DNA of 64,000 bases from Hortaea werneckii (Eukaryota; Ascomycota; Dothideomycetes; Mycosphaerellales; Teratosphaeriaceae): contig JBAOKB010000094.1 of assembly GCA_037044905.1 (NCBI GenBank), positions 62,001 through 126,000 on the forward strand, read 5' to 3'. Within the stretch, counting starts at the first letter, position 1; each line of letters begins with the position of its first letter. Shown here one piece after another: positions 55,201 to 64,000 of this stretch. Under the pieces are notes generated by a model. That model was given only the letters and a program-made list of their open reading frames with translations. It was not told where the DNA came from and made no database searches. The translations under genes and the position numbers were made by a program.

Positions 55201-55656
55201 CCAGCGAAAAGGTCAGTATTGAGTTGGAGGAAGAAGGAAGGAGGAGGGGGGAGACAAACTCCAAGGCTGGCAGCATCACAGCGCACCTGACGGACGCGAA
55301 TCAGTAAATAGCGGCATATTGTGCAAGGGAAAACGTACTTTCCGAGCGTGGCATGTCTGGAAGACGAGTTAGCATTCGATCCGGTACCGCGAACTCCCAA
55401 TATGCACTCACCTCGCAAGCTCGACTTGCCCGCTGTCTGTCGCAAAAGGTCAGCCGACATCCATTCAGCGCGCGCGCGTTACGAATCCATACCTTCTGAA
55501 AGACGGATTGCCTGGTAATTGTGTCATAGGGACAGAGCTCCCGTTATTTGTTTGCGAAGCGCCTGCGCTGCCGGTGTTGGTCGGCGTCGTGCTCGAGGAG
55601 TGCTGCTGCTGCTGCTGCTGGCCCGCCGGCGCTGGCGGCGCTCGGTGTTCGGACAT
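52273..55656 (-). CDS. Zn2Cys6 transcription factor, CTF1/FarA-like
   Basis: Exons (minus strand): 55493..55656, 55412..55436, 55339..55356, 55260..55286, 54286..55201, 54156..54228, 53476..54099 and 52273..53425; 999 residues. The zinc cluster (about 55-95) reads RASRACE, TCHARK, VRCDAASLG, VPCTNCVAFSIEC, giving the six Cys; it is built from exons of 25, 18 and 27 nt plus the start of the 916-nt exon. Basic linker IPTPKRKKTSNKK follows. The fungal transcription-factor domain holds YRDPKNPPSLLLLQAILLAG, ALILMGWYWEGPEDVTKNVF, and RLWKRIWWTLFTRDRSVAVA. The C-terminus is Gln/Pro-rich and ends near WFEFFGIPNGDLSTLSALG. Similar regulators control fatty-acid use and cutinase genes. Intron 55202..55259 needs a GT...TG boundary; unspliced, the frame is lost and stops at 55068. 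Confidence 0.88.
55202..55259 (-). other. Non-canonical GT...TG intron within zinc-cluster coding region
   Basis: 58-nt gap required to join DAASLG to VPCTNC in frame. Donor GTTTGT, branch-like ACTGAC 11 nt before the end, then CTTTTCGC and TG where AG is expected. No AG occurs between the donor and the first AG after the Cys-rich segment (in TGCAAG near 55160), so a canonical acceptor would delete the last three zinc ligands. Confidence 0.6.
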
Positions 55657-57228
55657 AGTCGCTGGACAGTGAGGGCTTGCTGGCTCGGTGCTGCTGGCTC
55701 CGTACCGGTCGGTCCCTGTGTGCTTGACCTCATCCGAGAAGAAGCTGGCCAGTGCGAAGCATGAGACAAGAGAGATAGCCGAATCAGCGGGTTCGTTCGT
55801 CTAGTCGCGCGTCCGCATGTCCTTGTCTCTTTGTTTCGACCAGAAGACTACCACGCGCACGCAGACGTCCTGTCCGCGCTCCTAGATGATGTAGTCACGG
55901 TAGAGAGAGAGGGAGATCGGCGTCAACCTGGGTCGCGATGTCTCGGGAGCAACAGAGCTCGCGGTTGCATGGATGGAAGACCTGCCTCACGGCAGCTTCC
56001 GGTACGCTAGCTATACGCGGGGTTGCTACTGGGCAAGACTGGGGTCTGCACGACAAGTATTTTCGATGGTATCACAGGACACTCTCTTCTTCTCATACCA
56101 TCAGGGCCCGATGACCGAGCTGTAGCAACGTAGCTCTGATCCGGCGGGGGTTTCGCCCGGTTTCGTCCGATTTATCCTCGTGATGCTGTCAGGAAGTTTT
56201 GAAGTGCAGCGCCCAAGGTGGAGGGATGATACGCGACGCGTTGGATGAGCCGAGGCACAATTGAGCTTCTCCAAGCAGGGGAGAGGCTTGCAGTGGATGA
56301 TGACACAATAATTTCCCCTGCCCTCTCTCGCCCGCGATTCCGTCTCCACGAGCAGCGAGGGCGGGCGTCACGGCACGCCATTTCTGCTTTTCTTTGCGTA
56401 GGGAGACTTTGTACCTGCATTGCCGATTCGAAAAGTTACCAGTTGGCAGCGAGCATGGGTTTGGCCAATCGGGGAACCCTGATAGGTAGTGACAGCTTCG
56501 ATCGGTTGGGAGCCCGATCGTTCCAAAACAACCCAGCCGTTGATTGCACCAAGATATTTATTTGGAACGCCCTCAAGCATGGCAAGCGCGTGATCAGCTC
56601 TTCGACAGCATCAGCCGTCTCAGCAGCGTAGCCGTGTAGGCCGAGTTTCCATCTATTCACCCATCAACTAGGCCCCTATCGTGTGCTGTTTCATCGTCCC
56701 GGCTTCGATCTTCGTCGCTGCACCTGTATCCGGGAAACGTCTTTGCAAGCCAAGGAAATCCAAGGATTGACTCTCCATGTCTTCCAGGCGGTCTGAGCGG
56801 ATTCCCGGATGAAGTCGGTCGCTGCAAGTAACCTTCAAACCTACGGGGAGCTTTCACTTGAAGTTTAGGGCTAACGGCCATGAACAACTGTGAAGTGACG
56901 TCCCTGTGCTAAGCGGCCTGAGCTTATTCTTTCTTCAGGCTCGGAAAATACCTCCTACATAACTCCCTGCCCATTCTTCATCAAAACGCGCCGTTTAAAT
57001 CCGAGTAAACAAGTAGGGAAATGGTAAATATAAGTCTGCAGATCAGAAGCGTTCATCTGCCAAAAGTGAAAGAAACTAAGGATTCCGACTATTTTCATCG
57101 TCTCTTCGAGCTTCACACCGCACATGGTTCTGAACTCCTTTCAACATCAAACGGCACAGCTTCAGGCCCCTTTTTATTTGACGCGAATGAATAGAAGCGA
57201 TGAATCGAATGAAGAAATCACATCTGGG

Positions 57229-57339
<111 letters not shown>

Positions 57340-57560
57340 GAAGAAGGCCGCTCTCAAAGATGGAAGACATGTAGTCAAATCAAGCTCCCCACCCGGAGAG
57401 AGATTCCTTAAGGAAAGGGCGAACGAACATGCTGCCCAAACCCCGTACCTTCCACGCAAGAATAAAAAGACAAAAGAACCCCTCCAGCATAACTAACGAT
57501 TCTCTCGCGACACGCACACACCCTCTTAGGTCTTATTCTCAGCATTTGTACCCTCATGGC

Positions 57561-57601
57561 AAAAAAAAAAAAAAAAAAAAAAAAACTCGCAAAAGCTAAT
57601 A

Positions 57602-57633
<32 letters not shown>
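57561..57633. repeat. Poly-A (25) and poly-G (32) homopolymers
   Basis: 25 consecutive A at 57561..57585, then 15 mixed bases, then 32 consecutive G at 57602..57633. It lies 185 bp beyond the Mrp51 stop codon. Confidence 0.95.
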
Positions 57634-57634
<1 letters not shown>

Positions 57635-57818
57635 AGGTACACGCATGCCTACTTGACCCCCTCTTCGCCCTTCAAGGATCAGTGTAAAAAAGAGTACAAT
57701 CCATCTAGAAGAAAAAGAAAATTTCCGGTCTATATATACAATTCCCTCACCCTCCCTCCCTCTTTCCAGTTTCCCCATCTCCTTAACCCCCATCCTCAAC
57801 AACTCCCCCATACCCCAC

Positions 57819-59420
57819 CTACCTCCGATCCACCAACTCCCTAATCTTAGCCATAGCAGCCGCGCCCTCCATCTCGCCCTCCTGGCCCTGGCGTCCCAAC
57901 TCCTGATCGTTAAACCCCTGCACACCTCCCGCCTTTCGCTGCGACTGCGCCGTCCCCATCCCCAGCTGCGCCTGCTGCGGCCGTCTAGTCGAAAACCCAA
58001 AATTAGGATTCTCGCGTGTACCCGGCAGGGACGGACCACGAGCAGCCAGACCTCCTCGCGTGGCAGCCGCGCGCGCGTCGTGGATATGCTGGACATTGTC
58101 GCGCTTGACGGCGATGGCCTCGTCGCGGGCGCGCTCGACCGTGAGACGGATGCGGCCGTCCTGGTCGAGGGCGGCGTGGCGGGGGTGGACCCACATTTTG
58201 TTGCCGCCGGGGAGGTCCGGGTCGAGGGTGGAGGCCATGGCGTTGGGGTCGAAGTCGACGGTGGGGGAGGAGGGGTTGGTCAGGCCGCCGCGGGTGGCGG
58301 GCCGGGTGCTGAGTTGGGCGGTGATGGGGTCGTTGGTGACGATGCCGCCGACGCCGAGTTTGGCTTGGTGGTCGGTGCCGGTGGCGGCGTTGCGGGGCCG
58401 GACGACGCGGGAGAGGATCGGGGAGCGGTGCGCTTGGGGTCCGTGGATCGGGTGGTTGTCCATGATGGCTTCGGTGCGGAGGTAGCTTAGTCCTGCGGAG
58501 GGATGGGTAGAGGGTGGGGTGGATTCCTTGGAGCCCTCGAAGTTGAATGTGCTCATGAGCGTGCGGAATTGGCTGGTCTTCATCGACGGCTGGTAGTCAG
58601 TGGTGTCTGGTCGGACGGCTGGCAGGTCGAGGAATTGAGCGATGAGAGCCGTGAGCTCCGAAGACAGACCATCTCGAGGATAGGCGTCGCGCATCTTCTT
58701 CTCGGCCTCTTCGAGCTCAGCATCGTTCGGCAGCAGTTCATCCCGTAGCCGAGCAATATCCTGCAGACTTAGTATCTCGCCCGTTTCCTGCGCCATCCGT
58801 CTCCGCTCTGAAAGCCGTTGCTCAACCACTTGACTTCTTAGGAACTGTTTCCATTCCCCTTTCCTGCTAGCTAATTGCTGGGTATAGAGGTCGAAATCGC
58901 CTTCTTGCATGCCTGCTATCCAGGGCCCGTTGAACTTCCATCTCTGTTTCGCGTTGAGGTCCGATTGCCCGTCGTGCAGCGTGGTGTTGTCCAGGTGATT
59001 TTCGAATACACTTTGCGGCACTTCTTTCTTATCATTTTCACCCCTTGTAACCGTTGTCAGGATCGGGATCCCCATTTCGTTCCATTTTGCCAACGTCTGG
59101 GTGTGGTCTGCCGCGCTGCCAAAGTCGGTGATGTGTTCGGGAGTGTCCTGGGCAGAGACACGGATGTGAGGGGTCGAAGTGTCTTGAGTCGCCTTCTTCG
59201 GTAGAGCGCGCTTTAAACCCCAATCGCCACGTGATTGAGATGATGCTGTAGTCGCGATGGCCTGGTGAGTCGGGTATGGGAGCGTGGCGGAGTCCGATGC
59301 TCTGTAGACACCGGTCGAGGTGATGTTCTCAATGTGCGGTTGGGGGAGCGGCCGGGGCAGGGAAAAGAGACGAGAGGATTGTAGTAAGCGTGCAGTCGGG
59401 GAGCTGGAAGCCTTGGACAT
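57819..59420 (-). CDS. MRP51: Mitochondrial small-subunit ribosomal protein Mrp51
   Basis: Single exon, 533 residues. Fungal-specific mitoribosome small-subunit protein, required in yeast for translation of mitochondrial mRNAs. The N-terminus (MSKASSSPTARLLQSSRLFSLPRP) is basic and Ser-rich, a good mitochondrial presequence. Family segments: QSRGDWGLKRALPKKA (the hallmark of Mrp51), HITDFGSAADHTQTLAKWNE, and SAGLSYLRTEAIMDNHPIHG. The C-terminal half is more variable, with RGGLTNPSSPTVDFDPNAMA and a Gln/Gly tail. Length is typical for filamentous fungi (about 450-550). Head-to-head with the Kre9/Knh1 gene across 415 bp. Confidence 0.92.
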   Translation of the reverse strand: MSKASSSPTARLLQSSRLFSLPRPLPQPHIENITSTGVYRASDSATLPYPTHQAIATTASSQSRGDWGLKRALPKKATQDTSTPHIRVSAQDTPEHITDFGSAADHTQTLAKWNEMGIPILTTVTRGENDKKEVPQSVFENHLDNTTLHDGQSDLNAKQRWKFNGPWIAGMQEGDFDLYTQQLASRKGEWKQFLRSQVVEQRLSERRRMAQETGEILSLQDIARLRDELLPNDAELEEAEKKMRDAYPRDGLSSELTALIAQFLDLPAVRPDTTDYQPSMKTSQFRTLMSTFNFEGSKESTPPSTHPSAGLSYLRTEAIMDNHPIHGPQAHRSPILSRVVRPRNAATGTDHQAKLGVGGIVTNDPITAQLSTRPATRGGLTNPSSPTVDFDPNAMASTLDPDLPGGNKMWVHPRHAALDQDGRIRLTVERARDEAIAVKRDNVQHIHDARAAATRGGLAARGPSLPGTRENPNFGFSTRRPQQAQLGMGTAQSQRKAGGVQGFNDQELGRQGQEGEMEGAAAMAKIRELVDRR

Positions 59421-59835
59421 GATGGCGAACTGCGCACAGCAGTATCAACACCGCGTGCAGCACCGAATGAATTATAATTATGATTCTTGCGTGTCCACCT
59501 AGCTTCTCGCGCAGCATCGACAATGCATCGCATCTGGCTGCCGCCAAGCCGGAGGTCCGTAACTGTCCTGTCCTGTCCTATACTCTTTTAGGGCTGAAGC
59601 GGCTCGGCGGCTCACCACCCGAACCCCTACGGCTGGGCTCGCTCTCCGCGATTCCACTGTGATTGCGTGGAAGTCGACTGGTCCAAGCCCGCCATCTCAC
59701 ATCCAACCGCTCTCAGACCCTCTTACGGTATAACCCAGCATAACCATACCGCCGCCGCAACTCGCGTCTCAATCCATACAGCGAGCCCGGACATCCAGAT
59801 CGCCTCCTGATTGACACTGCGACCGCCTCTCCACC
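59421..59835. promoter_or_regulatory. Divergent promoter region (MRP51 / KRE9-KNH1)
   Basis: 415 bp between divergent starts. An AT-rich patch (TGAATTATAATTATGA near 59466) could be core promoter sequence. Confidence 0.45.
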
Positions 59836-60678
59836 ATGAGGCTTCACCATCTCTCCCTCGCTGCCGCCCTGGCCCCCTTCGCCCTCGCCGATGTCCAATT
59901 CACGAAACCCGCTGCCGGCTCCACCCAGAGCGTCGGCACTCTCTCCGTAGCATGGAAGGAATCGGGCGACAACACCCCCATTGACGACCTCCAATCCTAC
60001 CAAATCTTCCTCATGTACGGAGGAAACACGGCGGATACCATGTTGCAGCTGTCTGCCGTGGTCACGCAAGGCGATTTCAGCACAGGCAACCAAGCCGAGG
60101 GGACGATTACCGCAGGACTGGCAGATTCCACCAAGAATGCCTATTTCTTGAAAATGATCTCGGTTGCGAAAGAGGGTGGCCAGGTCATCAACTACTCCAA
60201 CCGCTTCTCCATATCAGGCATGACCGGAACAGCAGCCGCGACTTACAAGAACGCTGTGCCTGGAGGAACGGATGGCCCAGATGGCGAGGACAACGCAGCC
60301 AACAACGCGGACTCGGGTGCGGCAACTTCTACGATGGGCACGGGCGACGGCGTCCCATACCCCTTACAAACGGGCTTGACCAAGTACGCGCCCATGCAGC
60401 CAATCCCACCCACCAAGATCACCAAGAAGCAGTACTCTCCACTCTACCCGACGAGCGCGGTAACCATTGCGACGACCTGGTTACCGAACCCGACTATTGT
60501 GACGACCGTGACGGCCAGTCAGACGTTCAGTGTGTCGAGTATGGAGAACACGGTATGCCACTCTTTCTCCGATTTTGCGAATATTTCCATGCAAGATGCT
60601 GACTTTCTATTCCAGGCTGCCCCGGCATCCAACCCGAACCCGGACATGGCCAAATTCCTTAATAGATGGAAGGATTAG
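59836..60678 (+). CDS. Cell-wall protein of the Kre9/Knh1 family
   Basis: Exons 59836..60552 and 60616..60678; 259 residues. Signal peptide MRLHHLSLAAALAPFALA, then a Kre9/Knh1 N-terminal Ig-like domain (DVQFTKPAAGSTQSVGTLSV, YQIFLMYGGNTADTMLQL, NAYFLKMISVAKEGGQVINY) and the C-terminal half with ITKKQYSPLYPTSAVTIATT and PNPTIVTTVTASQTFSVSS. Family members are secreted and needed for beta-1,6-glucan assembly in the wall. The 63-nt GT-AG intron (60553..60615) with branch CTGAC is in frame and has no stop, so retention would insert 21 residues; the spliced form gives the family-like end SMENTAAPASNPNPDMAKFL. Confidence 0.9.
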   Translation: MRLHHLSLAAALAPFALADVQFTKPAAGSTQSVGTLSVAWKESGDNTPIDDLQSYQIFLMYGGNTADTMLQLSAVVTQGDFSTGNQAEGTITAGLADSTKNAYFLKMISVAKEGGQVINYSNRFSISGMTGTAAATYKNAVPGGTDGPDGEDNAANNADSGAATSTMGTGDGVPYPLQTGLTKYAPMQPIPPTKITKKQYSPLYPTSAVTIATTWLPNPTIVTTVTASQTFSVSSMENTVCHSFSDFANISMQDADFLFQAAPASNPNPDMAKFLNRWKD

Positions 60679-61113
60679 ATCCTGCACTGCTTATATTTCT
60701 TGCATACGAATTATTGCGTTCACGGCGGCGTTTCGATGGTCTTTGGTGTTATTTATTCCATGCATTACCTGTAGCATAGGGGAGGGTTCATGGTCTTGAG
60801 ATTTACTTGGGCTTACGGCAGCTGCACATATTTCCGAGGTAATCAGCGTCGCAGCCACATACTATTTTCTTCCTCATCGCACCAGAAACGTCTGTACAAT
60901 TCTCTTACGTGTGCATCATATGAGGGGTTTCCACTGTTTTGAGACGAATTTGGACTTGCGCTGCTCGTCAGCTGTGGGTGTTCCTACCATATTAGGCTAG
61001 CGTCGCGGGCACCAGCGCCCAAGCGGCGAATCCTGAAGCGAGCCTTTACTCAAAGCCACCCCTCCTTCTTGCTTTCTCGCTTAAACAACAAGGCCATAAG
61101 TAATTGAAACAAC
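60679..61113. other. Intergenic, KRE9-like 3' region and aminopeptidase promoter
   Basis: 435 bp. Nothing recognised beyond probable 3' and 5' regulatory sequence. Confidence 0.5.
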
Positions 61114-62600
61114 ATGTCCAAAACCATTGCGAATCCAAATTTGCCCGCGCCACCGAGTGGTAAATATCCGGCGAAAGCTCATGCACGCCGTGTCGCGAAG
61201 TGGATCGCAGACAATGGCGGTCCGCAATCAGGCATCATCTACCTGGAAGGACAATCGTTACGGATGAATGAGGATGATGATACAGACGCTCATTTTCGGT
61301 AGGATTATGAAAGTTGAGACATGAAAAAGTATCATGGTCGCTGACGAAAAGAAGGCAACGAAGGCACTTCTACTACCTGACTGGCTGCGACCTCCCGGAC
61401 TGCTATTTTGCGTACGATATTGCCGCGGACAGATCGACCTTATGGATTCCACCTATAGATCCGGCCTTTGTAATGTGGGCTGGTATGCCACTCCTCCCGG
61501 ATCAAGCCTTGAAACGCTACGATGTCGACGACGTCAAGACTAGCGACGAGCTTCTGAAGGGCGGCAATTCCATTCGAGGCATGCTTCAGAAGCAGCAGAC
61601 TGTCATCATGGCTATCAAAGACCGAGCCAATCTTGATCTCTTCCAATCAGGCTCACTGAAGGAGTGTCGACCGGAAATCAATTTCCAATGGGTACGCAAA
61701 GGCATCGAGGCCTGCCGAGTCGTCAAGGACGACCACGAAATTGCCATGATCCGTCATGCGAACATTGTCAGCTCCTACGCTCATGAGCAAGTTCTTGCAT
61801 CAGTCAAAAGGGCGAAGAATGAACGGGAATTGAACGCCGTCTTCGTCATGCACTGCCATGCTAATGGCTGCAAAGAACAAGCATACGGCTGCATCTGCGC
61901 CGGTGGCTCTAATGCCAGCACGCTCCACTACGTACACAACGACATGCCTCTGGAGGGACGACTAAACCTGCTCCTTGACGCCGGTTGCGAGTACAATTGC
62001 TACTGCTCGGACATCACGCGGACATTCCCCCTCACCGGCACCTTCACCAAAGAAAGCAAAGAAATCTACACCCTCGTGCTCCACATGCAGAGCGAATGCA
62101 TGAAGATGATCCAAGCCGGGGTAAAATGGGAAGACGTGCACATGAAAGCCCACGCGCTCGCCGCCGAAGGCCTCCGCACCCTCGGCATCCTCAATCGGAA
62201 CCTCTCCATCGACAAGATCCTCGACACCAGAGTGACAACCCGTTTCCTGCCCCACGGCCTTGGCCACTATCTCGGCATGGACACGCACGACTGTGGCGGG
62301 AACCCCAACCACGACGACCCGGACGAGATGTTCAAGTACCTGCGCATCCGCGGCGTATTGCCTGCGAACTCCGTCGTGACCAACGAGCCGGGGATCTATT
62401 TCCGGAAATTCCCTCTGGAGCAGGAACTCAAGGACGGGAGATGGGAGGGGATTATCGACCAGGAGGTTCTGAAGCGGTATTGGGACGTCGGTGGCGTGAG
62501 GATCGAAGACGATATTTGGGTGAAAGAGGGAGGGTGTGAGAATTTGACCATGGTGAAGAGTGGGTTGGAGTATGTAGAAGCGACGGTCAACGGGTCGTGA
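61114..62600 (+). CDS. Xaa-Pro aminopeptidase, M24B (PEPP/prolidase-like)
   Basis: Metal-dependent enzyme releasing N-terminal residues before proline, or cleaving Xaa-Pro dipeptides. Exons 61114..61298 and 61355..62600; 476 residues. The acceptor after GAAAAGAAG was chosen because it yields FRQRRHFYYLTGCDLPDCYF; a nearer AG three bases upstream would add one Arg. N-terminal creatinase-like domain to about residue 190, then the pita-bread domain with the metal ligands: Asp pair in LLDAGCEYNCYCSDITRTFP, His in LPHGLGHYLGMDTHDCGGNP, Glu in VTNEPGIYF, and Glu in GVRIEDDIWV. All five are present, so it should be active. No signal peptide; cytosolic. Confidence 0.94.
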
Positions 62601-63190
62601 TAGTTTTTCCCCAGCAGAACCAGGCAGAGCTGGCAGAGCTGGTGTGGCGAGTGGGGGAGTCTAGAATGGCATATCGCCTTCTTATCACTTGGCATCTGCA
62701 CGGTTTTCCCACACCACTTCCTCTAGTAGCATCTAAACACTGACATTGCTCCGTCGCTTGCTCTAGTGGACATTTCGCTTCAGTCACAAGTACGATATAC
62801 CCTTTCAACGCCGGCCGAAACTTACAGAGTTGCACCCTTTGCCCCATCCCCACAAACGACTATCGTGCCAAGAACTTCCCTTCGCCCCTCCGATTGGCCC
62901 GTCCCTGGGCTCCTTCCTATTCGAGCTAGTATTCTACCCTGACGACTTGTTCGCAGCTACTTGAATGAGAAAGACCCAAGACTCTTGGTATGGGGGCGAC
63001 TAAGGCATGCACAACTCACCCCAACCCCGAGGCGCTGCATGCAAAGAAGATGGTGGGCTGTGCGGGCAACGACTATGTTTCTGCGCGCGAGGTCCCAATG
63101 GCAGGTATATATAAATCCCATCAACCCATCAAGGTGGCAGGCATCCTGCACCCACACCTCTTTACATCCTCTCATCATCCCCAATAAAAA
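62601..63190. other. Intergenic, aminopeptidase 3' region and protease promoter
   Basis: 590 bp. A TATATAAA core promoter element occurs at 63108..63115, about 75 bp before the metalloprotease start. No gene seen. Confidence 0.6.
63108..63115 (+). promoter_or_regulatory. TATA box upstream of MEP1-like gene
   Basis: TATATAAA 76-83 bp upstream of the ATG at 63191. TATA boxes of this quality usually mark inducible fungal genes, consistent with a secreted protease. Confidence 0.6.
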
Positions 63191-64000
63191 ATGCGCTCCA
63201 CAGTACTTCTCCTGCAGGCTGTAGCCGCAGCTACCGCGGTCCTTGCTCAGGAAGAGCAGCAAGAGTATACCCGGTGCTACACGCCTATTACAGGCAACCC
63301 GCCGCCGGAGCTGGACACGGAGATCACGCAGGATGAGGTCGAGAAGCGATCGTTGTTTGGCGGGTTTGAGATTGATACTTATGTCCATGTGATTACGACG
63401 GAGGCCAAGGAGGGGATGTATCCACGGGAGATGGTTGAGGATCAGGTGAGTTTCTGTCAATACAGCCTTTCTACTTTCCTTTCCTCTTTTTATTTTTTTT
63501 TCTTTCTCTCTTTATTTTTCATTTGAGGAAAAACGAAAGAAAGAAAGAATCGTCCAGGCACATCTCTAATCATGGACCACAGATGCGCGTAATGAACGAA
63601 GAATACAACCCCTCCGGAATCTCCTTCAACACAAAGAGCATCGACTTCTACGTCAACGACACCTGGGCGACAACGGTCGACGGCCCGGTCGAAATCGAAT
63701 ACAAGACGGCGCTCCGCAAGGGCACCTACGACGATCTGAACCTGTACTTCCTTAGCGACCTCGGCGGCGGGCTCTTGGGGTTCTGCTATTTTCCCGAAAG
63801 GGACCCGAGTGAGCTGCAGAGGACCATCGACGGGTGCGTGAATCTCGCGGGCTCGATGCCGGGCGCCGAAGTGACGAATTATAATATGGGATTCACCGCT
63901 GTGCATGAGACTGGCCATGTAAGATCTCTCTCCCCCTCTTTGCTTCCCCAATCCTTCCACCTTTTTCCAACAGATTTCTAATTCCCGACGCAGTGGCTAG
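63191..64000 (+). CDS. Secreted metalloprotease, MEP1/M43-like (3' truncated by window)
   Basis: Exons 63191..63445, 63583..63918 and 63994..64000 (runs off the window); 199 residues visible. Signal peptide MRSTVLLLQAVAAATAVLA, a pro-segment with RCYTPITGNPPPELDTEITQ, then the catalytic domain: DTYVHVITTEAKEGMYPREM, MRVMNEEYNPSGISFNTKSI, LNLYFLSDLGGGLLGFCYFP and DGCVNLAGSMPGA. The zinc site begins at AVHETGH and continues in the next exon as WLG, forming HExxHWLG as in M43B (pappalysin/MEP1) proteases; the remaining His and the Met-turn lie beyond the window. Family members degrade extracellular protein, and in some fungi cell-surface antigens. The second intron falls within the zinc motif. 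Confidence 0.92.

Noticed and set aside
52273..55656. Two separate genes (zinc-cluster piece and fungal transcription-factor domain)
   Set aside because: Frame-consistent introns link all parts and the order matches CTF1/FarA-type proteins, so a single gene is the simpler reading.

Overview
This 64 kb window is nuclear DNA of a filamentous ascomycete (Pezizomycotina). The evidence is the dense mix of one- to eight-exon genes with short GT-AG introns of roughly 50-110 nt, CTGAC/CTAAC branch sites, and families typical of these fungi: a CTF1-like Zn2Cys6 regulator, a Kre9/Knh1 wall protein, an MEP1-type metalloprotease, mitochondrial Mrp51 and MOB3. The repeats with C-to-T/G-to-A decay (RIP) and the gene mix suggest Dothideomycetes, but the class is an inference. 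No operons or gene clusters are evident; most genes are conserved housekeeping genes on both strands.

Layout. 1-10.7 kb: 3' part of condensin SMC2, ribosomal protein S17, an arginine-rich glycine-zipper protein, a TENA/THI-4 protein, a secreted GDSL esterase and an SR-type cyclophilin. 10.7-19 kb: sparse, with an intron-containing tRNA-Pro(CGG), a decayed RIP-like stretch, a two-PAS-domain regulator and a 3.9 kb gene-poor interval. 18.9-24.3 kb: the Polycomb PRC2 subunit EED, a CobW/ZNG1-type metallochaperone and the STRIPAK subunit MOB3. 24.3-33.6 kb: a coiled-coil protein divergent from an Hsp70-like (HSPA12-type) ATPase, the mitochondrial AAA extractase Msp1, and thymidylate synthase with two MluI cell-cycle boxes in its promoter. 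33.6-36.6 kb: a 442 bp TA-flanked inverted-repeat element containing telomere-like repeats, just upstream of a CorA-like transporter. 37-46 kb: an atypical SDR, a low-complexity protein, the nucleolar methyltransferase RRP8 and mitochondrial-type phosphopantetheinyl transferase. 46-64 kb: AP-1 beta-adaptin, EMC4, a small secreted protein, the CTF1-like Zn2Cys6 factor, Mrp51, Kre9/Knh1, an Xaa-Pro aminopeptidase and the 5' part of an MEP1-like protease that runs off the window.

How they work together: mostly as separate core functions (chromosome condensation, translation, vesicle coats, ER insertion, mitochondrial quality control). Links suggested by the sequence are EED plus RIP-like repeats (a genome with repressive chromatin and repeat defence), three secreted or wall proteins in the last 14 kb, and a divergent Hsp70-like/coiled-coil pair that may be functionally coupled.

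The most unusual observations are the CTF1-like gene, whose zinc cluster is divided among tiny exons and requires a GT...TG intron, and the RIP-scarred inverted-repeat element at 34.1-34.5 kb. I did not see a clear multi-gene novel system. Exon boundaries were placed by eye from splice signals, reading frame and family similarity.
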